DNA from: Botryococcus braunii
Taxonomy: Eukaryota; Chlorophyta; Trebouxiophyceae
Assembly (NCBI GenBank): GCA_002005505.1
Contig: KV908611.1
Location: 66,861-130,860, forward strand
Reading direction: 5' to 3'
DNA: 64,000 nt
In this document: positions 1-13,770 of the stretch, piece by piece
Layout: every line of letters begins with the position of its first letter
Numbering within the stretch: the first letter of the stretch is position 1
Translations under genes and position numbers: made by a program
Notes under the pieces: model-generated
The model's database searches: none
Told to the model about the DNA's origin: nothing
Seen by the model: the letters and a program-made list of their open reading frames with translations, nothing else

Positions 1-41
1 TGGTGTGTGTGTGTGTGGTGTGTGTGTGTGTGGGGGTGTGT
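1..41. repeat. (GT)n microsatellite at window edge
   Basis: Alternating GT with two GG interruptions, cut by the window start. Bases 42-289 after it are ordinary mixed sequence in which I see no gene. Confidence 0.9.
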
Positions 42-285
42 CACAATACTGAAATCACGTGAAGAAGAACAGTCTGAAAGTGACAGTGAACATGGGTTTT
101 GGGGCATGTGGGTATGGGTCTTCAGCAATCATTTTGAATCAAGATCGAAATCACAACTCGAGGACATATTATCCTTATTGCACCTACTTGAAGCTGGACC
201 CTCTCAATGCCTGAGCTTGAGCACACTTCTGAAAAGTGATGCTTTGCATAATTTACTGCATCTGTACAGGTTGCACACGCAGACA

Positions 286-599
<314 letters not shown>

Positions 600-1145
600 A
601 CACATAGGTATTTGCTGTGTATCGAATTTAACTCCAGCGGGCAGGAGGTGCAGGCTGTAACACATGGCCAACTGATGGTGATCCATTTGAGCTGCGGTGG
701 AGTACTGCCAGTGTAAAGCAGCTTCCTCGGCAGGCGTCTCTGCAGGTCAAGCCAGATCTGAGAGCAGATGCAGCAGCCCGAAACGCCCACGCACATGAGT
801 GGCCCGTTTCCTTGTCGTCAGAGGCAATCGGACAGAGCCACTGTGCAGCCCGATGTAGTGCACTGAATCCCCTTTACCAGACAGGAATATTCTTCTAACT
901 CCCCTTCGCACTGCTGCCCTACTGGAGATTCTATCACCCTCCCTGCTGCTGCCATACTGGAGAGGGGATATAGCTCTGGCTGACGGCGTGCACACATCAC
1001 TACAACTCAGGTACATTGTTTTGTATCAGGAGCATGACATCATGGGTTCAGGCTACATTGAGTCCTGTAAATCAGCCGGTATACAATCAGGTACTTTGCT
1101 TTTGTATACAGCACCACATCTAAATTTAAGCCTGTATCCGGTTAG

Positions 1146-1148
<3 letters not shown>

Positions 1149-1241
<93 letters not shown>

Positions 1242-1282
1242 CCTCCCCCCCTCTCTCTCCCCCCTCCCTCCCCCCACCCCCC

Positions 1283-1377
<95 letters not shown>
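1149..1377. repeat. (TC)n microsatellite with central C-rich block
   Basis: Two long TC runs are separated by a CCCCTCCC / poly-C block at about 1239-1293. Such homopurine-homopyrimidine tracts can form triplex structures. No coding potential. Confidence 0.95.
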
Positions 1378-2799
1378 TCTTCAGGAGCATCCATGTTTCA
1401 TTTTTCAAGCATGCATTGGTTGCTCGCCACCATCACTGTTGGCACTTGCATGTGGGCGTATAAGGTTGACCACTGTCCATGTTTGCTTGCATTGTATTTG
1501 AAGCCTCAAGTATCTATGTGTGACCGCATCTGTGGGCATGTGCGTACATGTGCCCGCAACAGCCCCCAAGGCGTTGCTTTCATTATGCGTAATGGGCCAA
1601 GCTGCAGGTGGTGTCGTGTCACATAACAAATCCCATGCTCTCCTGCAACACGTGAGATGGACAGCTTCTGCTGCACCTCAGGCTCTCTACAAGTCACATG
1701 CTCTGCTGCAACTCCAGATGTTTAAGAAAAGCTTCTGCTGCAACTTCAAACTGCAGCAGACCGAATGTCTAATAGCAGTTTCTGCTGCAATTTTTAAAAG
1801 CAACACACGTGATGTTCAAGAAAAGCCTCCTCGCCTTAAACTTATTGCCTGGGATCAGTTTTCCCAGACAATTGCGTGGAATGCTGGACAGGTGAATGCT
1901 GTCACGATACCGGTCCGGCCTGGAGCCGTCTCCGCCATGGACGAGCTGGCCTCTCTTCTAATCTTTGAACCGTCCGTGTACGGGCGGTGGCCTGGATCCC
2001 GCGCAGGGGACCCTGCAGCTTTGCGGCAGAGGGCTCAAGGGAACGCCGTCAGTCGAGATGCACGCCCCTGCTTGGGTGTGGCCCGGAGAAAGAGCGGACA
2101 GTGCGCTCATCTGGCAGAAGCCGCATTAAAAGCTTACCTGCCAGCATCTTCTGCAGGCATTCTCCTCCTAAGGCCACCTGTCAACAAGTGGAGCAGTGCT
2201 GATGACGTGGTGTCATCTGGCGCAACGGGGAAGCCGGCGCTTGTCCGCCTGCAGCCAAACGAAGGAAACACGGTCTCAGAGAAGCGTCAACTGAGGTTTA
2301 TGGGCATCACCATGAGGCTTACCACGATCTTTTTTAGAGAAGTGTGGAGCAACGCATGAGGTAGGTCCAGCACGGCTGGGCAGAGCTAGGGGTGGCTTTG
2401 CCTCGTGCTGGGTCTGGGATCCATCCACCCTCACAAGATGATCCACCTGGTTGGCGGCACGCTTGTCTGGGCCAGTGTGGGCCTTCCCACTTGGCGCCAA
2501 AAAATCGGATCTCGCAAGAGCTCACTGACATGTGTGCAAATCCGGCCGTGCATGCGGCCTCCATCACGCGGATGCGGATGGCAAGCAAGCCTTGTCGCCA
2601 TTATCATGGGCATTTATGGCATGCACAATTCAGCCGGCAGGAATGTGCCGGTCATAGAAGGCGAGTTGACTTTCCCAGAGCGTCAAGGCTTCCAAGAGGT
2701 CCACTGTCCCTGTCAGTACCCGTTTCAAGTCTTGCGTGTTCCCCTCGCACTTCCAAGACCTCTTGTTGAAGAATCTGGAACTTGTGAAGATGTGCCCAG

Positions 2800-3600
2800 C
2801 ACGGCAGGAAAGAGACCCCTTGTTCTCCACACCTTCAAAGCCCTGGTGGGTATTGTTCCCGGCATCAATGTAGAGCACTGTGGTGGGCGTTTGTCATTTG
2901 AAAGGTGGCACGTAATTGAGGAGTACGTGTCCCTGTTTCAAAGGGCATGCAAAACCGACAGAGCTGCCAGGTTAGACGGATCGAAGATTAGCCGGCCTGG
3001 GCATTGAAGGCCCTAGTGAGCATTACCCTAACGTTTGTGACTGTTCACAGCATCAATGCAGAGCACTGTGGCGGGAATTTGTCATTTGAAAGGTGGTGCA
3101 TGTTTGAGGAGTACATGTCCCTATGTTCAAAGGCAATGCAAAACCATTAGAGCTGCCGGGGCAGACTGATTGCAGGACTAACCTGCCTGGGCATTGAAGG
3201 CCCTGGTGAACATTGCCCTGAAGCTTGTGACTGGACACAGCATCAATGTAGAGCACTGTGGTGGGCGTTTGTCATTTGAAAGATGACGCGTACTTGAGGA
3301 GTACGTGTCCCTATGTTCAAAGGCAATGCACAACCATGAGAGCTGCCAGGGCAGTCTGTTTGCAGGACTAACCTGCCTGGGCATTGAAGGCCCTGGTGAG
3401 CATTTCCCTGAGGCTTGTGACTGGACACAGCATCAATGTACATGACTGTGGCGGGCGTTTGTCATTTGAAAGGTGGCGCGTAACTGAGGAATACGTGTCC
3501 CTATATTCAAAGGCAATGCAAAACCATTAGCGCTGCCAGGGCAGACTGATTGCAAGACTCACCTACCTGGACAATGCAAAAGGAGTTGCTGCTGCATGTC
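2800..3600. repeat. Tandem repeat, about 189-bp monomer, about 3.8 copies
   Basis: The landmark catcaatg recurs at 2864, 3052, 3241 and 3431, giving spacings of 188, 189 and 190 bp. Each monomer also holds gggcgtttgtcatttgaaag-like and cctgggcattgaaggccct segments. The copies differ by scattered substitutions. The period is close to a nucleosome repeat length, as for satellite monomers, but only this short array is visible. It lies inside repeat copy A. Confidence 0.85.
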
Positions 3601-4911
3601 CAATTTTGCGAAGGGGCAAGCTGCCGCTCGTTGACTGCAGCACAAGTTGGAGCGCAAAAGTCGACGAATATGACAGCTTACAGGCGTTCCACTCAGAACC
3701 TTGCATCATCGTGGTCAGCCATGATCATGCTGAGCAAGCAGTGAAGCTAAAAAAGAAATGTCCTCCTGGAGCTGCTGGAGCCGCAGAGGACTTTCCCCTG
3801 CCACTGCCCAGTTTTGATCGTGGTGGTACAAGGCTCTTGCCTGCCGGGGAGAACAACAGTAATGTGGACCAGCAGACCAAGCTTCGTTGGGTGTTGAACC
3901 CATAGACTTGCATGACGATGGGGACATGTGGCCCTTGTTGAAGCTGGCCCCTGTGGAAGTGGAATTGACGCCCTACTGATCCCAGGAAAAAGCTTTTGTG
4001 GCAGTCAGCAAGTTCAGGAGCATGCAGGAGACATGAAATCCTAACAGGCCTCGAGTCCAATGCGGTGAGTGGCAACTTCATTGGCATCCCAGTGAACCTT
4101 TTGAGAGCTCTTGTGCACACACAAGCAACACTGTTCGAAATGTTCTGCTTTCCGTTCCCCACACACAGACATCATGTCCCCCTTTTCTTCTCAAAAATGA
4201 AAAACTTGGGATATCCTGGTTATTGCTACATTGATTGCAAACCGTCACCAGGACGCATTGATTGCAAGTTTGAATCTCCCCTCAACCCCGAGCGTCCCTG
4301 CACTTATCTGCACAGTGCGACTTTCAGTGCATATAAATTGACAAAAGGCTTTTATTGTGTTTTGTATACTGATATTCCACGTTTGCGAAGGTAACTGATG
4401 CAGCTCGAGACGACGATTGCCTTTACGGTGCCACAGACTGTACCGCATTGGTCTCGGAGGAGGCACGCAGGGAGTCCGCAACGCAGTTCTGGGAGTTTGA
4501 ATTGTTAGGTGCGAAGGCAGGGTCAGTCCAAGGCAGCAACTCCATTATCTTTCACGCACTACACCGCGAGATAAACGTGCTGTTCACCTATTTCAAGGTA
4601 TGAAACGCTCTAGGAAACAAGACTAGACTGTTGTAACACTTAGTGTAAAGGCAACCGCTTGACTGCAAGACTGATTGTCCGAGCAAAGTAGAAGGTAGGA
4701 TCCAGATCGTACACTGAAACTGTTAATTATCATGACCATCAATGACATCAAGCAGTACCTAGGCTACCAATGTATGCTGTATGTATGAAACCACCATCAG
4801 CCCAGCCAATCTCTACTACCAACACTACTCCTATTATATCACAACTACTACTAATATGCTGCTGCTGCTTCTGTATGGTACGTAACCCTGCATGTGCATC
4901 AACTTTCAATC

Positions 4912-4914
4912 CAC

Positions 4915-5013
<99 letters not shown>

Positions 5014-5038
5014 CGTGCGTGTGTAAGTGTGTGTGTGT
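4912..5038. repeat. (GT)n microsatellite
   Basis: About 120 bp of uninterrupted GT with a few GC steps at the 3' end. It holds the same position in repeat copy A as the (GT)n tracts of copies C and D. Confidence 0.95.
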
Positions 5039-5509
5039 TGGAGGGGACATATGGTACTCAAAAGGTTAGCAGGATACTACACTAACGCAGTGTACCGGCA
5101 CTACAGTTCTGCAGGTCCTGCAGTGGAATAAGGCCGGTTGAAATGGCTGCAGGCTGAGGGTGGGAGGCATATGGTACTAGTTTCGAGACCAGCGAGCATA
5201 TTTTGGAGGAGGAAGACGCCAACGACAATCCAGCAGCTTATCATTCCTGTAGATTGTGCAGCACCATCCGATTAGCAGCATAGGTGCTTGCCACTGGCAG
5301 TTCATGAAGAAAACAAGCTCCAAGCATTTCTCGTGGACTGCAGGGTTCTTAAGCAAGGAACATATGATGCAAAGTTTTGCTGTGTGCAATGCTGGAGAAA
5401 ACTATTGCTGGTCGCTGGTTCATCTCAAGAGGTAAGGTCTCGTTGAAGTCCTTTTAAACCAAGGCCCAAGTGGTTCAGCAATCAAGTTGCGTGAGTTTCC
5501 CTGACAGTG

Positions 5510-6200
5510 ATATCTGGACAGAGCATATTGCTCTTATTCAGAAGAGCACTGGCATATTCTTAGCAATAGAGCGTTGGTACTGTCAAGGGCCAGTAGCTGA
5601 TGCTTTCTGGACATAGCAGATTGCTCACTTGCCTCTCTGAAGCAGGCTTTGAACAAGAACTTTTAGTGAAAGAGGCGTGGGTACTGTCAGGAACAAGCAA
5701 TTGATCACGTCTGGACAGAGAGCATATTGCTCTAAAGTGTTCAGAAGTACACAGGCATAAAACAAACGCCAAAGCGCTGATAATGTGCAAGCAATTGATC
5801 TTGTCTGGACAGGACAGAGAGCAAATTGCTCCAAGATGTTCAGACTCACACAAGCATGTTTCACATGACGGAGCGTTGGTGCTGGCCGGGGCAAGCAATT
5901 GATGCTGTCTGGACAGAGCAGTTTGCTTGGTTGTGTGTTCACTTGTACGCAGGCCCAAACCATATGGCAGACTGTGGGTAGTGTCAGGGGCACCAGATGT
6001 GTGCCATTTTCGTGGCATCGAAATCCTAAGTAAGGGACCTCAACCTCATCTGGACAGGAAGCACATTGCTCAGTGGTGTTCAGGAATTCACAGGCTAACA
6101 CAACGGATAGACTGTTGCTAGTGTCAGGGTGATCCATATGGGACAGGCCAGCCCAACCAATGGAGTGTTGCAAGTGTCAGGGGGAACCAGATGGGTTTCA
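5510..6200. repeat. Degenerate minisatellite, about 110-130 bp period
   Basis: The phrase tctggacag..agcatattgctc followed by ttcag..cacaggca and gttggtactgtcaggggcaa returns about six times (near 5515, 5620, 5710, 5810, 5910 and 6050). Copies differ by substitutions and small indels. Minus-strand frames stay open across it and give a Cys-rich repeated peptide, but nothing suggests that this is a gene. Bases 6200-6850 beyond it are non-coding, with a 60-bp local duplication (about 6596 and 6658, atttgtagagtag...gatgggcg). Confidence 0.75.
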
Positions 6201-6850
6201 GAGGCAAGCACGCTCAAGGCAAACACGCTCAAGACACGCGGCAGGGAAGCAACAGATGATACTGGTGAAGTTAACTTGCACACAACGCAGCACAGCCCTG
6301 TATGGATGCTCCACAGCGGTGGCGCTTGTTGTGAGGAAAGGGAAGAGAAGGCAGCAAAGCACAGCTCCTTGTGGACGCTGCAATAGCTGTGCTTCTTGTC
6401 GCAAGGGAAAAAGAAAAGAAGAAGGGGAGCAGTAGAGTGGTAGAGTAGAGTAATAGAGGGAGAACGAAGTAGAGTGGCAGTAAACAAGCAGTAGCAGCAG
6501 CAGGTGCATTACACGTTGTTGCAGATGAGCCGTGAGCCCTTTATGATGGTTCGAGGTAGATAAGGATTATTTATCGCCAGATGCAAAGGCCGTACATTTG
6601 TAGAGTAGCATTTGATGGGCGTGAGGATGGATCATGACCAGAGGACGGCCTCCATTCATTTGTAGAGTAGGGTCGATGGGCGGGAGGATGGAGTGCCGCG
6701 GAATGACAAAGATTTGTCAATGTCCTGGGCCGTCTACCAATCGCGGAGCGCGCTACGATTGCATGCAGCCAGGAGTCGCCAATGAAGCTTTGTGCACAGC
6801 CTTTTTTCAAATGACAGGTATACCGAGCTTCCACCCTCACTACCCCGTCT

Positions 6851-6856
<6 letters not shown>

Positions 6857-6915
<59 letters not shown>

Positions 6916-6936
6916 CCCACTCTCGCTCCTCCAAAT

Positions 6937-6979
<43 letters not shown>

Positions 6980-7000
6980 CACGCGCACGCGCGCGCGTTA
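6857..7000. repeat. (CT)n-(AC)n-(CG)-rich composite microsatellite
   Basis: A CT run to about 6910 is followed by a short unique spacer, then AC repeats and a gcgcgcg terminus. No gene. Confidence 0.9.
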
Positions 7001-7369
7001 ACTGCAACAAACATGAGGGCTGAGAGAAACTTCTGCTGTAATTTAAGCTACAGCCAGCGGGTCGCATTCTCCCAACATTTGACAAGCCCAAAGTCGTAAA
7101 CTTCACATTCTCTTCAGCAACATACATGATGGTGCACCGAAGTCATAACAGTTCACATGCTCTTCTGCAACACGCGTGATGGTTAAGAAATGCTTTTGTT
7201 CCGCTCAAACTGCTGGCCTGGGGTCACTTTCCGAGACGATTGAGTGGTATGCTGGACAGGTGAATGCCGTTCGGACACTAGTCCTGCCTGGAGGCAGCTC
7301 CACCAGGACAAGCTGGCCTCCCTTCTTGGCTCTGAACAGACCATGAAGCTGAAACATGTTTGGGCCGCT

Positions 7370-7600
7370 GCAAGGAGCCCTCACAGAGGACCCTGCAGCT
7401 ATACCGCTGGGGGCTCAAGGGACGGCGTCATGGCTGCATGCCCTTGCTTGTCTATGGCTGGATCCCCATGCAGAGGATCCTGCAGCTATGTGGCAGCAGG
7501 CTGAATGGGACGCTGTCGGACAGAAGGCTGCAGGCCCTTGCTTGGCTGTGGCCTGGATCCTGCACAGGGGAGCCTGCAGCTATGCGGCAGCGGGCGCAAG
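7370..7600. repeat. Tandem repeat, about 90-bp period, three copies
   Basis: The phrase cctgcagctat followed by g..gcgggctcaagggacg recurs at 7391, 7479 and 7569. Copy A has the equivalent sequence once, near 2008, so the array arose in copy B. Confidence 0.75.
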
Positions 7601-7809
7601 GGAACGGCGTTGGATGAGACGCACATCCTTGCATGGCATTTGTTTGGAGTGATGGTGTTAGCCTACGACAAGCTATCGCATCTGATGTGAATGCTCGTCT
7701 GGCGAAGGTCGTTTCTGCCAACGTCATCTTGCAGGCACTTGCCTTCTCAGGCTACCTGCTAAAGCATCCAGCAAAAGCAGCAAGAGCTGTGGACGTTGCA
7801 TCATACTAG

Positions 7810-8110
7810 TGCAATGAGGATGCTCGTGCTTGTCAACCTGCCTACAGAAGGAAACACGGTCGCAGAGCAGCCTGTGATTGTGAACCTGCTGCGCAAGCGC
7901 AAGGAAGGCAACTCGGTGTTGGAGAAGAGGATTGCATTTTTGCAACTGATTACTGCTTTCCTTTTCTCTAAGCTTGTGTTTGTTAGCCTGCTGCCAGAAG
8001 AATAGCACACGTCCGCAGAGCAGCTTGCGCTTGTCAACCTGCTGCGAAAGAAGGAATCAGCAATCGCGGAGCAGCTTGTGCTTTTCAATCTGCTGTGGTA
8101 GGAAGGAAGC
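7810..8110. repeat. Tandem repeat encoding a Leu-rich ~19-residue motif
   Basis: About four degenerate copies of gctcgtgcttgtcaacctgctgcgaaaggaaggaaacacggtcgcagagca-type sequence, roughly 57 bp each. Read on the plus strand it gives repeats like LVLVNLLRK..EGNTVAEQ, interrupted by stops. Because the period is near a multiple of three it may once have been coding, but I see no intact gene. Confidence 0.55.
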
Positions 8111-8461
8111 ACAGCTGCTGTCAGTAACGCTTTTGCTTGGGTATGTCGACATGAGGTGGCTGCCCTGTGAATTTTGCAATGTACATTTGTACAGCTCAAG
8201 AGTTTAGCTCCAGCAGGTTTGGCAGGGCTAGGGGTGGGTGTGCCAAGTGGTGGTTGACTTCATTACGCCACAAGATTCATTACGCCGTGGTTGATGGTAC
8301 GTTTCGTTGGGCGACTGTGGACCCTTGCAATGCTTGGGTCTGTAGTTTCCATGCAAAGCGCCCATAGCAAGCACCCGGGCTTGAGATCTGAGGGCATTGT
8401 GGCAGGTGTCCCAGTAGGATGTGCCCCCGCTATGCGAGACAATGCAAGCATTTGAAACGAA

Positions 8462-8560
8462 AGGAGGTATCTCTGTCCAATTGAAATGAGTTACATCCGT
8501 CCATTTGACAGGAGTTACATCTGTCCAGCCCACTGGGCAGGATGAGATGCAAATGGATGA
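8462..8560 (-). mobile_element. LINE 3' terminal fragment (minus strand)
   Basis: Read on the minus strand it shows catctcatc-ctgccc..gggctgg-acagatgtaac, the same 3' hairpin-and-tail seen at 28,385-28,430 (plus), 55,537-55,575 (minus) and 63,758-63,815 (minus). The terminal ggacggatgtaac unit is repeated. I read it as the end of a 5'-truncated non-LTR element. The remaining extent is not defined. Confidence 0.5.
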
Positions 8561-10117
8561 GGTAAACGGATGGAGTCTACCATTTAGAGGCCACAGCTGG
8601 TTGTCCTGCAAGTTTGGCAAGGCAATATGTCATGGCCATGTGTTTGCTATGGTTGACAAGAGGGAGGGGGGGAGGGGGGCGGGGGTCCTTTCGCAATGCG
8701 AAAGAAGCTGCTGCAGCATATTCTGTTTGCGGTGGTCGTCAAAAGGGGGAAGGGGGCCGTCACGTTTGCAGAAGACCCAGAGCAAGCGGGGACGTTGCAC
8801 TTGTTCAACAGCCCCGCAACAAGTCGGAACTGCCAAGAAAGGAGATTCCGCCGGCGCACAATACTAGACGGACGCTCCACCGGGGGCCGTGCACCGTTGT
8901 GGTTCCCCACGACGAGGTTCAGACTCCCGGGGCAGCTTGCGGAGTTCGGCAACGCTTCGTCTCGAGCTGCTGGAGTCTCCGCACGAGGCCACCGCCCTGG
9001 TGCACGATGACAAGGGCCGGACCCCAGGGCAGCGGAGTTTGGACATGCTTTGCCTCGCGAGCTGCTGGAGCTGCAGAGAATTCTCCCCAGTGTCTAAATG
9101 TGCAAGGGACACACCAGCGCTTCTACGGGGCAGGGCTCCAGTGCCGCAGGCCAGCAGACAGGAGCATTGTTTGGAGCGGAGGAATACCATGGACATCCAG
9201 GACGATGGAACCTCATGCGCCGTGGGTCAAGATGTGCCCTGCGGGAGCAGGCTTGATGCCCCGCGGGTTCCCGGGCAAATGCTTTTGGTGGCACTTACAA
9301 CGTTCTGGAGCTTGCGGGAGGGATGATGCCCTGACAGGCATTGAGTGCAATGCGGTGAGTGGCACTGATATTGCATCAGAAGATTTGTGTTGGAGCTTTT
9401 CGTGCACACATGAGTTTCTTTAGTATCCTTAATCTCAGTGATTGGGTACAAGCTTTCCTAACATTACACGCACTCTTTCTCATTGCTCTCCCCCCCCCCC
9501 CCGGCCCCCCGGGGGACTTCTTTTCATCTGTTACCTGGACTCACAGACTGTCCATCTCCTTATCCCCACCCTTCTTCTTCTCCCCTCCCTATCTTGCAGC
9601 TGACTGGGTCCAATGTTTTGGAGGAGAGGGAGGGGGGGGGGTGGGGGGGATGAGAGTTGATAAAAGGGTGTAAATCTGTACTTCTAAACCGTTTTTCTCT
9701 GGTCTGAAGGAATGGGAGGCAGCTCGAGGCGACCACCTCCAGTGCAGTACGAGAGAAAGGACGGCAGGATGTACTGTAAACACACTCTTGTACAGGAGGA
9801 GCAAGAGGCGACCACCGCAGTGCTGCATTGAACTACATCCTGCAGTACGGTACCGGCGATGGATGACAAGCTGCATTGGCAGTGCGGCAGTGAACTTACA
9901 CCACCCCTGCCATGATGATGACCACAACGTCTATTACGTATACTACCACTAGCATCGTAGTACGTCAGCTGCTTCTGCTGCGTGGTTTACTCAACCCCAA
10001 AGAATGCATCGTCCCTGCACTTCAGGTGAGGATTAGAGTGTGTCATCTCAAATGCCATTTGTGTTGGGATTTCACAGCATTGCTATCAAGTCTTTGTAAT
10101 CTGCTATTGCCAAAATG

Positions 10118-10170
10118 TGTGTCTGTGTGTGTGTGCGCGCGCGCGCGCGCGCGTGCGCACGCGCGCATAG
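10118..10170. repeat. (GT)n/(GC)n alternating purine-pyrimidine tract
   Basis: gtgtgtgtgtgtg passes directly into a run of gc dinucleotides and then gtgcgcacgcgcgc. This is classic Z-DNA-prone alternating sequence. No gene. Confidence 0.8.
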
Positions 10171-10629
10171 CATGCAGCAGTGTAATAGAAGAGTAGACTG
10201 TGCAATACATAACAGCTGTGTACTTGCACAATGACCATTACATCAAATCTGTCAGCGGCATAAGCTCGGGTGGAATGGCTGCAGGCCAATGGTGGGACAT
10301 GATTGGTCCTTGCTTCAAGGCCAGCACACGCTCGTTCAAAGGAGGAAGAGACAACAATGCGGAAGACGGAGCAGCAGGCTTGTCTGTCTGGACTGGAGTG
10401 CAGAGATGAGAGATCGACTCCCGAGAAGACTCTTTCTGTCGGCAACCGCGTGGAGTTGTGTTGGCTTGGCCTGGAGGGGACCCCTATCGTTACATCATGT
10501 AGGTCCATAACCTCTTTTGGTTACGGACCTGGACATCGTGGAGAGGAGTGTTCTGAGTGATTGTGGGAAGCTCCAGATGAACAGCGCTCTGAGGATTGTG
10601 CATCTTCCCAGTGTGGTTACATTGCGGTT

Positions 10630-10975
<346 letters not shown>

Positions 10976-11282
10976 GCATTTGTCAAGAAGAAGGCGGCAG
11001 GTAGCCGACGACGTGTCTAGCTAGGATAAGTCATGTGTGTACCACTGCAAAGCATCAGAGGAAGTCCGGGCATGTGGTTGTCAGACTGGCCATTTTGCCC
11101 CCTTCCAGAATAGGAGTTGTGCTGCATTGACCCAGTGGCAGCTTGGGGCCTTGGTGCATTAGCAAAGCTAGACACATGCTGCGACATCGAGACCGCAAGC
11201 TTCCACTGGTTCAATGCAGCAAAAGTTGGGACAGCAAATTGCAATGGCATGTGACAGCTCCCAGCCAGAGCTTTGCCTCACC

Positions 11283-11375
11283 GTCATCCTGATGCTGGAT
11301 GCCATCCTGGATGATGTCCTTGATGATGTCCTGGATAGTTTCCTATATGATGTCCTGGATGATGTCCAGCGAGAT
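11283..11375. repeat. Short minisatellite (gatgatgtcctg)n
   Basis: Repeats of gatgatgtcctggat-type units in 15- and 24-bp steps encode an Asp/Val/Leu-rich peptide on the plus strand (LDDVLDDVLD...). It is probably a local slippage array inside repeat copy C. Confidence 0.65.
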
Positions 11376-11944
11376 GGGACCACCAGCACACAAGGTGTCT
11401 AACGTGCTGCCATACGCTGCCGCCCCCCCCCCCCGGGTTGGGCGAAGCCGCGCATCATATCGTCATGGTCCTCCATGATGACGTGCCAATCCTCCGGGCA
11501 AAACCCGGAGGACTGGATCCAAATCATGGCGGATCTCAAAAGGGGTTTTGATTCCTGAGCCTGCTGAGCGTCCCGGAGCCTGCAGGGGACTCTCCCTGCC
11601 ACTGCACAGCGTTTATTTGACAGCGAGCGCTCAGCCTCCAGCATGGCGGTCAGGCAGAGGGAACTTGCGGTGTTGCGCAAGGAACCCGCGGGCATGCACG
11701 ACGATGGGAACATGTGGCCCTCGGTCCAGGAGTCCCCTGCGGCAGTGGGTTTGACCCGCTGGTCACGGGGCCCCCAATGTTGTCGTTGCAGTCAGTGAAG
11801 TTCTGGAGCTTGCGGGAGATATGCCGTCCTGACAAGCCTCGAGCCCAATGCGGTGAGTGGCAAATATTTTTGGCGTAAGCGATCGTTGGATGAATGTCGT
11901 GCAGACACACATTTTTTTGTTTGAAGAACGTGTGATACACGAAA

Positions 11945-12345
<401 letters not shown>

Positions 12346-12951
12346 GCAGGCAGCCCAGACCTCTCCCCCCCCCCCCAACAAACTGGTGGACACGCGCATC
12401 CTGTCTCGCTTCCCTTACTATAGGGATAAGACCTTGGCAACTTTCGTTTTACTTATCATCTAGGCACACAGGTTGGACATTCGGACTTCCCCTCTCCCCT
12501 CTTTCCACCCCTGCATGAATTAGCCGACCATGGATCCGCATCAATTGACAAAATGATTCTACTCTGATTGGTTTCCTGAACTTTTGTTTAATGTTGCCGA
12601 AGGTGAGGGAGGTAGCTGAAGGCGACCCGTCACGTCTACCGTACCAGAGCAAGTACAAGTTGTACCGCGGGCAAGGCTCTCGTTCTGGAGGAGCTTAGGC
12701 TGTCGTGGCAGTGCGGCAGTGGGACACGACCGCCCCTGCCATGACGACTAAGACATCCACCATTACGAATACTACCACCAGGGCTACTCCTGTTGCTGCT
12801 GCTGAATAATAATTTACTCTGCCCTAAAGGATACAACACTTACTTCAACTTAGGTATGGAGCTTGCGTAGCCTCAAAAATCATTCGTGTTTGAACTTGAT
12901 GTCATTGCTACGAAGCTCTGGAACCTTGTACTGACTCTGCATCTATGTTTG

Positions 12952-13002
12952 TGCGTGTGCATGCGTGGGCGCGTGCGTGTATGTGTGTCTGTGTGTGCGT
13001 GC

Positions 13003-13093
<91 letters not shown>

Positions 13094-13105
13094 CATGCGT
13101 GCGTG
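12952..13105. repeat. (GT)n microsatellite
   Basis: About 80 bp of pure GT flanked by GT/GC-rich degenerate repeats. Same position in unit 2 at 19,814-19,895. Confidence 0.95.
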
Positions 13106-13605
13106 GAGGTGTGCGGCATGTCAGCACATCAAAAAGCTTCGTAAAAAACAGCACCTTTGTGCTATCATTACACTGCTACTGCATGTCAGATGTATAACTT
13201 TTGAGGGGACTTGGTACAGGCCACTGATGAATATGTTTGGTAACAAGCTATGAGACCAGGAGGCCTTTTCTGGAGGAGGAAGAAAGACGATGACGATGAC
13301 AGGGGAGATGAAACAGCAGTCTTAAGTACAGCAATGTGGCCAGCCCGCAATAGATCCATCCCTCTGGCAGATTATGTTCCTTGCATATCCATCCTGCTGT
13401 CGGCAAGGAGTGCGTATCACTTCTCTTCATTGTCTGCAGGATGGATATGCAAGAAACATAATCTGCGTCTGTTGCTATTCCTGCACATCAAGAGGTAAGG
13501 TCTCATAACGTGGTTTTCAGGCTCCAGAACCCTGTTTCATTCATGTTGGATTGTCCAGGACGAGTAATAATCATAGTAAAAGGTGCTTTCTTGCTTCTTA
13601 GGTAG

Positions 13606-13770
13606 GCATGCATGCATGTATGTATGTATGTATGTATGTATGTATGTATGTATGTATGTATGTATGTATGTATGTATGTATGTATGTATGTATGTATGTG
13701 TGTATGTATGCATGTATGCATGTATGCATGTATGTATGCATGTATGCATGTATGCATGTATGCATGTATA
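13606..13770. repeat. (TATG)n microsatellite
   Basis: About 160 bp of TATG with TATGCATG variants towards the 3' end. The counterpart in unit 2 (21,533-21,862) is twice as long and is split by (TG)n. Confidence 0.95.

Larger units (their letters stand above)
1620..5460 (+). repeat. Repeat family copy A (intron-like structure)
   Basis: This is one of four diverged copies of a dispersed family (others near 7.1-10.6, 11.2-13.5 and 19.1-20.4 kb). Shared landmarks with copy B include the segment starting gacaggtgaatgc (1889) and the peptide-like stretch EGNTVSEK near 2260. The splice-donor-like site tgcg|gtgagt at 4065 recurs in B (9355) and C (11853). A second donor-like site, ctcaagag|gtaagg at 5432, recurs in C and D. 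A (GT)n tract sits at the same relative place in A, C and D. Parts stay open in one frame (for example 1600-2359), but I recognise no protein domain. It could be a decayed gene family or an unclassified transposon; the orientation is inferred from the donor sites. Confidence 0.55.
7110..10560 (+). repeat. Repeat family copy B
   Basis: Diverged homologue of copy A. Matching anchors are gacaggtgaatgccgt (7256), agctgctggagctgcagag (about 9059), the donor-like tgcg|gtgagt (9355), the gaaggaatgggaggcagctcgaggcgacc segment (about 9707; compare 12600 and 19437) and ggaatggctgcaggcc (about 10272; compare 5138). It has been expanded by two internal tandem arrays (7370-7600 and 7810-8110) that are single-copy in A. 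No recognisable domain. Confidence 0.5.

Noticed and set aside
5560..6173. Minus-strand frames of 152 and 182 codons
   Set aside because: They run over a degenerate minisatellite, give Cys-rich repeated peptides with no domain, and overlap each other in different frames.
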